Source: Zygaena filipendulae (taxonomy: Eukaryota; Arthropoda; Insecta; Lepidoptera; Zygaenidae). Taken from it: DNA of 64,000 nt. Location of the stretch: positions 6,083,501 to 6,147,500 of the forward strand of contig OU015662.1 in the NCBI GenBank assembly GCA_907165275.2. The letters run 5' to 3'. Shown piece after piece: positions 21,728 through 31,900 of the stretch (position 1 is its first letter; each line of letters opens with the position of its first letter). Below the pieces are notes generated by a model that ran no database searches, was not told the DNA's origin, and saw only the letters and a list, made by a program, of their open reading frames with translations. Made by a program: the position numbers and the translations under genes.

Positions 21728-21943
21728 AGTTACTTTATCATTTTACAGATAATGAAAGTAGTTGCAGTTATTTATTTATCGGCAGATCACACGGGCCACG
21801 ACAATCAAAGAGTCAGGATCTCGGAAGTCAGCCGGTTTTCCAATCCGCCAACTGCCAAGGCCCAAGCAAAACCGCCAATCACGAGCTTCGTGGTGTACGT
21901 GTCTATCTAAACAGTTTTGCCAACTTTCCCAAATTGGTGTACC

Positions 21944-22375
21944 TACTTGCATGATTTTTTTTTTTCAATCTATTTTAAAGATATATGGCCTACTGAAACA
22001 AAGTAAGAAAATAAATATATCCGTAAATTAATTAAATAGAGCGTTTCAAAGTTCCTACCACGTTCGTACTTTTGAGTTTTGACCACTGCACCCAACGTCG
22101 CGTAATGATTAATCACAAATTAACTAGACTTATAATTAATTGCTCAGTGACTGCACCCAGAAAGAAGGTAATCACTACGTTTACTGCACCGCCAAAACGC
22201 AGAATGACCGCGACGCGACGTCACTGGACGTCGCTAGATAGTAATTTTACGCCATTACTCTCCACCAAAAGCGAAATAGCTCTAGTAAAGAACCGAAATG
22301 CACAAAATAATTCAGTAACTTAAAATACGTGTTGACTGTATGCTATTAGTTTCTTTTGCCTTCCCTGAAAGGGGT
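21944..22375 (-). repeat. MITE family 'GGGTACTTGCATG', copy 4, degraded and inverted
   Basis: It starts GTACCTACTTGCATG and continues with the complement of the 3' part of copies 1 and 2 (TTTTAAAGATATATGGCC..., TAGAGCGTTTCAAAGTTCCTAC). The middle is rearranged and the far end is missing. It sits upstream of the NUS1 start. Confidence 0.6.
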
Positions 22376-22477
22376 CAACTGATTAACTACAAATAACGGG
22401 GCCAAAGAAGAAAAAAAAAAAAAAAAAACTACAAATATAAAAGTGACTTAATGCGTGGCTGTGATTGATTACCTTCT

Positions 22478-22510
22478 CTCTGGGTCTAGTTATTCTTCTG
22501 AGCTCTGGGT
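22478..22510. repeat. Half-palindrome remnant with 8-bp direct repeats
   Basis: CTCTGGGT occurs at 22478-22485 and 22503-22510. The 17 nt between them, CTAGTTATTCTTCTGAG, equal the loop plus right arm of the palindrome at 343-390. It looks like the same small insert with the left arm lost. Confidence 0.5.
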
Positions 22511-23307
22511 GTTTCACTGGATGTGGGATTTTAGCAGAAATAGACGTCAGTTTTATTTCTTTGTTTTGTTGTGTGAATATGATGGATTTTGCATAATAGT
22601 GATCCATTAGCGATGAATAGTTTGTCGAAACAATTGAAATAAGATGATATGGGGCATCGGCAGATTGTCTTTTTACTATACAACTTCCCACAGAGCGTCC
22701 GATTAAGGTTCAAAAGTAAGCATCAAAATGCATCTCACCAATGCATTTCAATGTAGGTACATAGATAACTTCGGAAGAAAAAATATTAATGAACTGGCTG
22801 TATGTACCTAGCTGCCTTTGCTATCTCCTGGCGGCTAATAAATTCAAGACTCTTAATAAACACAGATTATGCGATAAAGCATATTAAAGTGTAGTAGACT
22901 ATTTAAATGATACAGACGTTTGGGAATTAATTGCTCTATCCAATTACTATTTTTGTTCTCCTAGTTCATAAGTACGATCATTAAAAGACAGCCTTGCTGA
23001 GTTTATTGTTACTTCTTCTCAGCAGAGAACGTATTCCGATCCAAACTGACGTTAATTTATAGTTCTAAAAACCTGCTGATGATTATAAGTGAGTGACTGT
23101 AACAATCAATCCTAAGTAATAAATAGCTTTTGAATTTTGAATTTTTGTTGAGTTTGAGAAGTTAGGCCTTGTAGAGTTAGGGTGTGTTGAGTTATAAGCT
23201 TGACTCTACATAAGATCTGATAACTTTTTGACTGTGCTCGTCATATGGACTCGTCTTGGCATCATTTTACATGAAATTGTTTTTGGTGGGATCTATATTT
23301 CAACAAG

Positions 23308-23371
23308 GAACTATCGATTTATCGTCCAAAAAAGTAATAGTAATAAATATCGATATTTCGATATATCGATA
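23308..23371. promoter_or_regulatory. DRE-like (TATCGATA) block upstream of FAU
   Basis: Three octamers follow each other without gap: TATCGATA (23348-23355), TTTCGATA (23356-23363), TATCGATA (23364-23371). A further TATCGATT lies at 23308-23315. TATCGATA is the DREF target in Drosophila, typical of housekeeping and translation genes. Placement about 95-155 bp before the likely FAU start fits a promoter element; binding is inferred. Confidence 0.55.
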
Positions 23372-23462
23372 TATTATCAACAGCCCTCTGCCCCACCCTA
23401 CCATATAATGAACGTTGGTTGGTGGATCGCAAGTCTAGTTAGTAGTTAATTTGTGGTGGTCG

Positions 23463-23469
23463 TTCTTTT
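23463..23469 (+). promoter_or_regulatory. Possible TCT/TOP-type initiator of FAU
   Basis: TTCTTTT with C at 23465 fits the pyrimidine initiator (YYC+1TTTYY) that ribosomal-protein genes use in insects. It lies downstream of the DRE-like block and about 220 bp before the acceptor (CAG, 23681-23683) that precedes the start exon. No cDNA evidence is available. Confidence 0.35.
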
Positions 23470-23693
23470 GGGTTGTCATTGGTAGACGAGGTTGGTTTTT
23501 GTTAAGTTTTAAAATATATTTATTAAAATTGTATATCTATCGCGGTTTCTAAGCAAGTGATTTTTGTGTTTTAACCTAGTATACACACGATTACAATTAA
23601 TTTTACTGGCCACGACTCCAATAGATGTTAAATTCATCTTGTTGAAAGACCACGCCATAGCTTACTACGTTTCTGTATTTCAGAAATATCAAG

Positions 23694-26152
23694 ATGCAGC
23701 TGCACATTCGTGGGCAATCTACACATGTGTTTGACGTCAATGATGACGAATCCATCGGTCAAATTAAGGTAATTACTAGATTATAAAAACGTTGCAGCAT
23801 GTTTTTATTAGGTTTTATTATAACCTAAAAGTAGGTACGTACCTACGTAGTATTTGCATTTATCCGCATATTAACCCCTTGTCTGTTGAACCCGACGCCG
23901 CATCAAATTTATAAACTTAATGAAAAACTTAATGAAATAGTACCTATTAATCCTGGAGAATAAAAATTTTGAAAAGCAGCCAACCAGCAAAACCTAAACC
24001 TATTGTTGTAGTTATTATTGCAATTTTTTTTCTAACATCAATTTACAAACAAGTAATTATAACCTAATCTAAGTATTAAATACCTAATCTCTATTCTTCA
24101 TAGTTAATAATTTAAGTGTCATCAAACTACATATCAGTAAAATATTATTTTCAACCATACAGGAGCGTCTCTGCAATGAGATTGGTGCTGAGAGTGTGGC
24201 ACTCTCACTGTGTGGTGCACCCCTAGAGGATGACTGCCTGGTGTCCGAGCTCTCTTCCACTGACCTCGACTTGACAATCCCATTGTTGGGAGGTAAAGTG
24301 CACGGTTCTTTAGCCCGTGCCGGCAAGGTCAAAGGTCAAACTCCTAAGGTGGAAAAACAACAGAAAAAGAAAAAGAAGACTGGACGTGCCAAGCGTAGGA
24401 TCCAGTACAACAGGAGGTGAGAGTACTCATAATTTTCCTCAAATTTCATTAAATCACATTGGTTTAGTTAACTAACTAATGCACTGGTAGCCCAGCTGTA
24501 TAATTACTGTCCATTTTTTTATATGGATAAAATTTCATAGGTGTTTGCAGATATATTTATATTTAAAAATTAATTACAATTATCAGAAACTCTTCAGTGG
24601 AGAAAATCTTAAAAAAAAAACAGTACCATAATAAAGGCAATTCAAAAGCAGTGAAGTTAACAATCAGGAGATCCACTATAATTTAATGAAATCAAAGTTT
24701 CTGTGTCAACTTTGCACGTTTCCTACCCAGTTCCCATTTTTTATAATTTTTTTTTTAAATATCATTGAAAAAGAAATTGTTTGCCTTTTTGATTCTCTAA
24801 ACTATAATTATAGTCCAAGTTAAAAATATTTTAAGTCTGGGTCCACATTTGTAGCACCTTGACGTATCACGATCAGTCATATCTTATTTGTATCATAAAT
24901 ATGGGTACTCATTTTGTCCATATTGTATCATTAAGGCATATTTCATAAAAAACGCGTCCATACTTAGTAAATGCTGTATCATGTTTGTGTATCTACTTTA
25001 TCTTTACAAATATGGATGCTTCATTTTTCTTCCGATCTTCGTTTCCTTTTAATGTTTACTCCTCTATCACAACAAACCACAAAATGGCGGGTAGAACACT
25101 AGAAAATACATCGCGTATCAAATGCATTCACGTCCAAACTTGTTGGATACAACGTGTATCCCCTTTGATTGCCACCAAAAAACCGACACAGGATGGTTCG
25201 TAGTGTATCACATTATACAGTATCATGATGCAGTATCAAAATACGTCCATGTCACTGATCGTGATACGCGTATTGGATACAAGGTGTATCAAGATACATG
25301 TTTAGTACGGATTGAGCTGTATCAGATACGGCGTGTATCATTAACGGGTATCATTATGTGTCCAAACTAGCAATCATGATATGCGCTGAGGCCACGCGAC
25401 GGAGATATGATACACAGAAATGCAACAAATGTGGATCAAGCTTTAAATGATTGAGAAAGAACATTATTGTTTAAGATCCCATGTACAGTTGCCAAGTTCA
25501 AAAACACAAAAGACAGACTCAGCATATAATTTGGCCACACATTTTACCTCAAAAGCCAGACATGCCGTTTTTAATAGCTAATCATAGCCTTTTTAAAGCC
25601 GGACAGAATATGTTCTAAAAGCTGTACAATATTTCATAATATATAAAAATACAATTACTTAAATTGTTTATTATACTTTTTGAATATTATTTTTGTGAAT
25701 TGGTTATTATGTTTTACTTGCACTTGACTTATGAAGCAGCCAGGCAAAAAGCCTAACAAAAACTAGAAAAACCAAACAAGAAAACATTTGGCAAGACCCT
25801 GGCAACCCTAATTCTACATGACTGTTCAGATAGTTTTAGTAGTTATATGCAAAGGTACTCTTAAAAATTACACTTATATCGATTCTGTTCGTCCATGAAG
25901 ATTTTTGGATTCGAATTTCTTGTGTGTATTCAAAAAAAATAAAGAGTAATAACAAATCATATAAAAAAAAACCATAGGCCTCCTGCACTGGGTGCTATCA
26001 GCTGGCATAAACACTAAACATTGAGGTAGTCCTGTGCCCCAGCAAAAAGGGGCAAAATAGATTGTCATGCTAATCTAACTTATGTTTTTTTCAGGTTCGT
26101 CAATGTTGTACAGACCTTCGGTCGCCGTCGTGGACCCAACTCCAACTCTTAA
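23694..26152 (+). CDS. FAU: FAU: ubiquitin-like domain fused to ribosomal protein S30 (3 exons)
   Basis: Exons 23694-23768, 24163-24416 and 26095-26152 join to 128 residues. The N-terminal ubiquitin-like part starts [25 protein letters not shown] and ends in LLGG; the S30 part follows directly as [19 protein letters not shown], the basic [18 protein letters not shown] and [18 protein letters not shown]. The fusion is made as a precursor and cut after the Gly-Gly to free eS30 of the small ribosomal subunit. The Drosophila name is RpS30. An AATAAA lies at 26166, 14 nt after the stop. A 5'-UTR intron probably ends at the CAG at 23681-23683. The length is close to the human 133 residues. The second intron contains an inverted-repeat element at 24831-25447. 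Confidence 0.97.
24831..25447. repeat. GTATCA-rich inverted-repeat element in FAU intron 2
   Basis: The ends are inverted repeats: GGTCCACATTTGTAGCA at the left (near 24840) and TGCAACAAATGTGGATC at the right (near 25421), within about 27 bp of imperfect pairing. At least 12 copies of GTATCA lie between about 24864 and 25353, plus GATAC complements. No coding frame is present. Dense subterminal short repeats are typical of DNA transposons whose transposase binds such motifs. Confidence 0.65.
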
Positions 26153-26863
26153 GTTCTGTTATGTAAATAAATGCAAGTATAACATCTCATAATCTTTTCT
26201 TTTAATTTATTATATTAAGGTTATTGCCTATTTGACACATCAAAATAGTCAGTTTCAAATTCTAATTAATACTATATGACATTGGTGGAGTCACTGTGAG
26301 TGAACATAGTGGACGCCATATTTTAAAAAAAGGAGAACATAAAAGAAAAAATCTTCCATAATCCAGTCAACTGTACTATGAAAAATATAATTTTATCCCT
26401 AGTCCTCGGTTTCCCGGACAACTGTTCCTAGGGGCAGAGTCGAAAATAACTAATATTTTAGTCAAACGTGTCAACTCAGAGTGAAAGAACTTTGACCTTA
26501 AACTCTTGAGACAAGATCTTATGAAACTTAAGGACAACATTTAGAATGCCAAAATAAAGGCTTTTACAAGTTTATAGCTTATTATCTTTTATTCCGAGTT
26601 AGATGACAGGATGAATATAATGAAACTAATTTTGTAAAACCAGATTAACTAGTCCAACATTGTTTACAACCACAGATAGAGTGGATATGGCGACCGACCA
26701 ACTAGCCAGGCAGTGTAACTCAGTTTTGGTAGGCAATAAAACAAAATTTATTTAACAATAGTTTACTGATTTAATACAAATTGTTGTAGTACAAAAGGCA
26801 TTATATTATTCCTAATACACATTTTAAGTATTTTCACGTAACAAATCTATATCAATAAATATT

Positions 26864-27068
26864 ATATGGACGCAGATAAGCAATAACATGTTAACCCACA
26901 AAATGAAGTTATTGATTCAGAACGTTTCATTGAGAGTTAGAGAACGTTTTTTAATTATGTGTTTACCTTATTACATTGTTTAAATATGTAACTAAATATT
27001 GAAAACTTTATTTTAATCAAAATTTCTCCAGTGTGGGTTAACACACTATTGCTTATCTATGTCCATAT
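26864..27068. mobile_element. MITE with about 38-bp terminal inverted repeats
   Basis: The left end ATATGGACGCAGATAAGCAA and the following TAACATGTTAACCCACA pair with the right end, TGTGGGTTAACACACTATTG then CTTATCTATGTCCATAT. The element is about 205 bp with no coding frame. Confidence 0.7.
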
Positions 27069-27196
27069 GTGAATAGATCATACCAGACTATAGATCGTCG
27101 GCATTTAGCGTAACATGTCCTGTACGATGCCACGTGGTCGAGTTCGTCGTCAGGTCACAAGTGTGGACGCACCTTTAGTTTGTAGCTTGAGGCAGT

Positions 27197-27360
27197 CCAT
27201 ATAAATGCGAAAGTAACTCTTGTCTGTTACCTAACCCATCACCATGAAATTTTGCATAAACGTTGCCAGGGATAAAGAAAAGGACATAGGGTACTTTTTA
27301 TCCCTGAATTCACGTGGGAACTCCCCCTCTCCCCTTCCCCCAAAGGCGGCCCGTGTAACC
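27197..27360 (-). repeat. CCGCGG-type dispersed repeat fragment
   Basis: Starts with the ATATAAATGCGAAAGTAACTC end of the family, followed by CACCATGAAATTTTGCATAA and GGACATAGGGTACTTTTTAT. The CCGCGG end is degraded. Confidence 0.6.
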
Positions 27361-27567
27361 ACTCTGAACATAGAAACTTGACAGGAAAGTGGCAAAAGAG
27401 CACTTTTCATTCAAGCGCTCTCCTTTTTACAAAGTACGTTTTCAGTAATAATTTACTTGGTGACTCCCAAATTAAGGGCTGTGTCATAATTATAGACCTG
27501 TGTCAATTTTAGGATTCTCATTGAGATTTTAAAGTTTTTTTAACAAGCTTTATCATGCTAATTAAAG

Positions 27568-27690
27568 GTCATGAGAACAAAACAAACGAGCCCAAATACG
27601 ACTATCAGTTCAGTTTCCATTAGGGAGTTCCAGTGGCAATCTTCCGACTTCATCTTCAGACTCTTCATCATAATATGTAATAAAAAGTAC
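27568..27690 (+). repeat. Dispersed repeat, also at 54945-55068
   Basis: Both copies contain CATGAGAACAAAACAAACGA and then CATTAGGGAGTTCCAGTGGC in the same spacing. No coding capacity is seen. Confidence 0.6.
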
Positions 27691-27769
27691 TCAATGCGCG
27701 AAACGTAGGTAAAAAGTAACAGATTAAAAATAAGTTTCTTTATATCTCGCATTGCATAAATAAGTGATC

Positions 27770-28140
27770 ATCCGGAGGGATCTGGGAGTCGAGCCGCTGG
27801 ATGATTTCATCCAGCGCCTATCCACTCGGGTGTTCGAGCGTGCCGATGCGTTGGACCTCGAGCACATTCGGGAGCTGGCCCTCTTCACACTCGGCCACCC
27901 GAGGATAAAAGATATCCTTCGCGTGAACTCGTCGCTCGCGACCCGTGAACCCGCTTCTGAGGTAAGGGCGAAGCCTGGATGCCGCTACCGCTAGCGGCGT
28001 CGGCTCTGCCCACACGATCCATGCAACGAGTCTGTAGGACTCCACCCATTCTCCTGTCCGTTATTTAGCGGAGAGCGTGGGATTGACCATTGTTCCCCTA
28101 CAAGCCCCGGCACAGTTTCCCCTACTGCCCCCCTTTATTC
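27770..28140 (+). mobile_element. 5'-truncated LINE fragment: reverse-transcriptase protein C terminus and 3' UTR
   Basis: The frame from 27770 to TAG at 27992-27994 reads IRRDLGVEPLDDFIQRLSTR then VFERADALDLEHIRELALF, a pattern like the C-terminal tail of jockey-like LINE proteins. The sequence is much more GC-rich than its surroundings. A GC-rich 3' UTR of about 145 bp follows. Everything upstream in the element is missing, so it is a dead 5'-truncated copy. Clade assignment is tentative. Confidence 0.5.
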
Positions 28141-28970
28141 ATTTTATCCATTGAAGCTGAACAGAGTGCAGTTTAGACTTGACTTTTTATTCTTTACTAT
28201 AAAAAACTTAGCATTTTAAAACACCAAACTGCATTACTGCCTAAATAAGTATAAAGATATGATAAAGATGAATCGAAAAAAGCAGAAAAGTACATTCAAG
28301 TCGGTGCATTACGATCATAAATTAGGATATCAATTATATTATCATTAAATCCGCTACCTAGCGTACCTATCGTAGATACCTACGATAATAGATAAACCAC
28401 AGCCACAGTCCTAGACTAGCGCGAGTCAAAACTCTATAGTCTATATAACTTATTTAGTTATTTATTCAGTATTCATTATTAGAAAAAAAAAATAACAGAA
28501 TTTTAAAATTTCTACCAGTAAACTGTTCGTAAAGTCATTAAGTTGAGCAGAAAAAATGTAAGGTTATACGAGTAAAGACTTATTATAGAGGTGGTTGAAG
28601 AGCCCCTGTTGATTTTGAAATTGACTGTCAATAATGTTTAAGCGCTTATTACAATTTCAAGGCACCAATCTAGGGCCCTAAATCGGAAGCGATTACAATA
28701 CACTAAATTAGACTGCCAATTCGGCAGTGTTGTCACTTTTCACCAGATCTGGCGAAATTTAATGTCGTTGGTGATTTGGTGGAAGACTTTTAGAATATTT
28801 CAAGTACTTTACAATTTGTCCGACACCAATTTAGGAAATCGGAAGGTTTAATCGAAGTTTAGAACAGTTACAATCCAATTTAGTGAAATCAATCGACTTC
28901 TCCCTAAATTGATTACGATCTAGGGCAGACGGCAGTGTAATCGCATCGGCACCAATCTTGGGTCGGTGTG

Positions 28971-29078
28971 TGACAGAGAGAGCGAGTGATCACACTACGT
29001 TAAAATGTACCCTAGAATGGTTGATTTAGGGTGAAATTTAGTGTAGTATGATCACTCGCTCTTTCTCTCTCTCACTCA
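28971..29078. repeat. Palindrome 1 (GCGAGTGATCACACTAC arms) within the 1.85-kb element
   Basis: GAGAGCGAGTGATCACACTA at the left pairs with TAGTATGATCACTCGCTCTT at the right; the centre pairs less well through ATGTACCCTA and TAGGGTGAAAT. The right side runs into a CTCTCTCTCTCAC tract. Confidence 0.75.
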
Positions 29079-29167
29079 CTGAGTCTAAATTGTATCCCAT
29101 TTAGGGAACTTTCTACTAATATCATAAAGAGGAAAGATTTACGATTTTACTAAAAAACTGATTTAAA

Positions 29168-29640
29168 ATATTCATTCTTCTGATTCTATAAGGAGTAATT
29201 CCGAAACTGTTGCACAAATTTTGACGGGACTTACTGCTAATTAGCTGATGCTATAAGGAGTAAATTAAGCTACTTTCGAGTTCCTGCGGGAATTCCGAAA
29301 CTCACACGCCGAAACAGTTGCATAAATTATGACGGGACTTTCATTGCTTATTAGCTGATGCTATAAGGAGTAAATTAGGCTACTTAGGAGCACCTGCGGG
29401 AATTCCAAAATTCAAGCGGGTGAAACCGGGGGGCACAGCTATAATATTATGAAGATGTAAATTTTGTGAGTAAGTATGTGCCGTGGTGATTGTGACGTTG
29501 TAGGGATCTACTGAATTGATTTAGAAAATTCTTAAAGGAAACTATACGGTAGTCCTGAAGTCCTTTTTTATCCTAAATTTCCCAGGGAAATTCCGAATTT
29601 ACCGCAGGTGAAATCACGGGGGACAGCTAGTATCTAATAA
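29168..29640 (-). repeat. Cluster of CCGCGG-type repeat copies nested in the 1.85-kb element
   Basis: The block GCTGATGCTATAAGGAGTAA followed by a GCGGGAATTCC motif occurs twice in tandem (about 29235-29300 and 29352-29410). The first cluster ends GCGGGTGAAACCGGGGGGCA. A third copy ends ACCGCAGGTGAAATCACGGG then GACAGCTAG near 29630. Confidence 0.65.
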
Positions 29641-29684
29641 GTAGGTAGTCGCGTTCATGTCGATTTTTTTTTATTAAATCCTCA

Positions 29685-29870
29685 CTAATATAAATGCGAA
29701 GGTGAGTTTGTTTGTTACGCTTTCACGACAACGGCTCAACCGATCATCAATAAATTTTGCAAGTTTTGCATGCCTGTTTTCATAGGTACAGAGAAGGACA
29801 TAGGGTACTTTTATCCCAGTATTCCCGTGGGGACTTCGAAATTACCGCGGGTAAAACCGCGGGAATAGTT
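29685..29870 (-). repeat. CCGCGG-type dispersed repeat, nearly complete copy
   Basis: Runs from CTCACTAATATAAATGCGAA through GTTACGCTTTCACGAC, GAAGGACATAGGGTAC and TTCCCGTGGGG to ACCGCGGGTAAAACCGCGGG. The block order matches 45340-45540. Confidence 0.75.
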
Positions 29871-30007
29871 AGTTTCTTATAAAAGACGTAGGTTACGTCA
29901 TGTAATTATACGCTGCGCGCTACCTTGTACACGTCCGTCTCGAACGAACCGCGTGCGCCAACTAGTCGCTGTATCGTATTGAATTTGGGGAGAATTAAAG
30001 TAAATAC

Positions 30008-30187
30008 TAGCTGTGCCCCGCGGTTTCACCCGCGTGAGTTTCGGAATTCCCGCAGGAACTCCCTTTAGGGGGATGAAAAATAGATGTTGTCCGATTCTCA
30101 GACATACAAAATTTCATAAAAATCGGTCAAGCCGTTTCGGAGGAGTGTGGGAACGAACATTGTGACACGAGAATTTTATATATTAGA
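30008..30187 (+). repeat. CCGCGG-type dispersed repeat
   Basis: Begins CTAGCTGTGCCCCGCGGTTT and CACCCGCGTGAGTTTCGG, then GGAATTCCCGCAGGAACTCC, and ends after CAAGCCGTTTCGGAGGAG. It is nested in the 1.85-kb element. Confidence 0.8.
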
Positions 30188-30208
30188 TATGGCGAGAAAT
30201 CTGATACG

Positions 30209-30309
30209 AGGGAGAGAGCGAGTGATCACACTACATTAAATTGTACCTTATATCGACCAGTCTAGGGTACATTCTAATGTAGTGTGATCACTCGCTCTCT
30301 CTCTCACTC
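30209..30309. repeat. Palindrome 2 (GCGAGTGATCACACTAC arms) within the 1.85-kb element
   Basis: GGAGAGAGCGAGTGATCACA at the left pairs with TGTGATCACTCGCTCTCTCT at the right, and the inner parts CTACATTAAATTGTACCTTA and AGGGTACATTCTAATGTAG also pair. It is a second version of the palindrome at 28971-29078. Confidence 0.8.
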
Positions 30310-30655
30310 TGCACCGACCCTAAATTGGATCCGACGCGATTACACTGCCCTACATCGTCACCAATCTGGGGAGAAGTAGACTGGGACCCTCCAATCTCAG
30401 TAAATTGGTCCCTAACTGCTCTAACATCGATTACACCTTACAATTTCCTAGATTGGTGTCTGCCAGATTGTAATGTGTAATAAGCGCTTTAACGACAAAC
30501 GCTTTGGGTAAGCTGAAAACAATAGATAAGAGACATGGAAGTTAAATCAAAAATAAGTACCTATATAGCTAAGTAACCATTAATTTTATTTGTATAGTAT
30601 TTAATTGTAATTAACAGATAATAATAAAATTGTCATAATTAATAATAAATCTAAG

Positions 30656-30762
30656 TTTTGCTCTCGTCCTTTCGATATCGAAGCGTTTTTTCGTATGGAA
30701 AATTAACAACGCCCGCCATGGCGTTGATCGCGCTTTCGATATCAAAAGGATGTGAGCGAAAA
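30656..30762. repeat. Short inverted-repeat element with CTTTCGATATC arms
   Basis: TTTTGCTCTCGTCCTTTCGA and TATCGAAGCG at 30656-30685 pair imperfectly with CGCGCTTTCGATATC and AAAAGGATGTGAGCGAAAA at 30729-30762. The spacer holds GCCCGCCATGGCG. There is no coding frame. Confidence 0.55.
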
Positions 30763-31454
30763 AAATTCGTACTCCCCTACTGCTTACCTACAGATAATAT
30801 CAGTAATCCTTAGTTTAAAGTCAAATCCATGTATTCTAAATAACATAAACCTAATCTAACTGTAAATATTAACATGATATTTAATTAGGTAAGGCAATTT
30901 GGCATAAAACTCTTAAGAATAAGTTTTCGTAAGTACTTACGCAGTAGGTACGTACTTTATCTTTCCAAACAATGCACAATATACCCTCGTGTTTAGAAAT
31001 GGAGATACTTGGGCAATAGCGGATACAGGCCAATCTATATGGCCAAAAACCATCATTAAGCTAAGTACCTATCCATTGAATTAATAGGCAGCGCATGGCA
31101 TGGCAAGGCGCACGCAGAGTGATTGAAGATTAAGGTAAATTGTCAATTTCAAGATTCAAATTTACTAGCTCAAATATCTACATGTAAGGATAAAATAAAT
31201 GTTTAATTATTTATTATAATTCATTCTCATCTTTTCATTCAGCATTAGTAGTCATTAAAAGATTTTGCATTTTCTGAATCCGCTAGGTACAATGTACTTA
31301 GGTAGGTAAATATAAAAAGATATAAGAAGTTATAAATAAATCTATACTATGATAAAAGAGTAGAATCCGCGATTTTGTACATTGAATATTTTTACCTAAA
31401 ATTGAGAGGGGTGATAAAAGAAGACCAAGCCCAAAAAAAACGTTTTTAAATTCT

Positions 31455-31900
31455 TTTCTGTCTGTCTGTTTGTCTGTTCGCGATAATCTCCGCATCTACT
31501 CAATGGGTTGTTATGCAGTTTTCAGTAGTAGATTAAGCTAAGTCTGGAGCAACATATAGGCTTTGTTTCATCGAAATAGGACATAGGGGAAAAAAGTTAT
31601 GATCAGTTAAAGACTTCAGCGCAATGCAATGGTCGAAAGCTTCGATATAATGTTGTATAACGAACATGATAAAACGTTTTTAGAGATATGCATTTTTTCT
31701 TTTGAATTGATTTTTCGCGAAGTGTCAGTTTTAAGGCTTGGAGAGACAGATGATGTGATTATATTTTCTTTGAGACCAAACGTGGACGGAGAATAGGCCA
31801 AAGAGTATATAACCACTACCTTTTGAAAATCTAACGTCATTACTGACATTTCAAGGGTCGAAAATTCACGCGGGTGAAACCGCGGGCACCAGCTAGTTAT
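31455..31900 (-). repeat. CCGCGG-type dispersed repeat, inverted, with long insert
   Basis: TTCTGTCTGTCTGTTTGTCTG followed by TTCGCGATAATCTCCGCA marks one end and ATTCACGCGGGTGAAACCGC near 31864 followed by CAGCTAGTTAT marks the other. The middle is longer than in other copies and contains unrelated sequence. Confidence 0.6.

Larger units (their letters stand above)
21728..23463. other. Spacer between NUS1 and FAU
   Basis: This divergent spacer holds a degraded copy of the GGGTACTTGCATG element (about 21944-22375), the small CTCAGAAGAATA-type remnant at 22478-22510, a dispersed repeat shared with 7885-8275 (about 22535-22830), and the DRE-like block at 23308-23371. No gene was recognised. 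Confidence 0.5.
28642..30487. mobile_element. 1.85-kb non-autonomous element with terminal inverted repeats and internal palindromes
   Basis: GCGCTTATTACA at 28642 and its complement TGTAATAAGCGC ending at 30487 are terminal inverted repeats, each flanked by TTTAA (28637-28641 and 30488-30492), a possible target duplication. Inside, CACCAATCTAGG-like and GATTACA/TGTAATCG-like motifs recur near both ends. Two large palindromes lie at 28971-29078 and 30209-30309. No transposase frame is present. At least four CCGCGG-type repeat copies are nested between 29168 and 30187, which enlarges it. Confidence 0.65.

Noticed and set aside
25000..25370. Short frames within FAU intron 2
   Set aside because: They fall inside the GTATCA-rich element and encode Ile/Ser/Tyr-rich products of the hexamer repeats.
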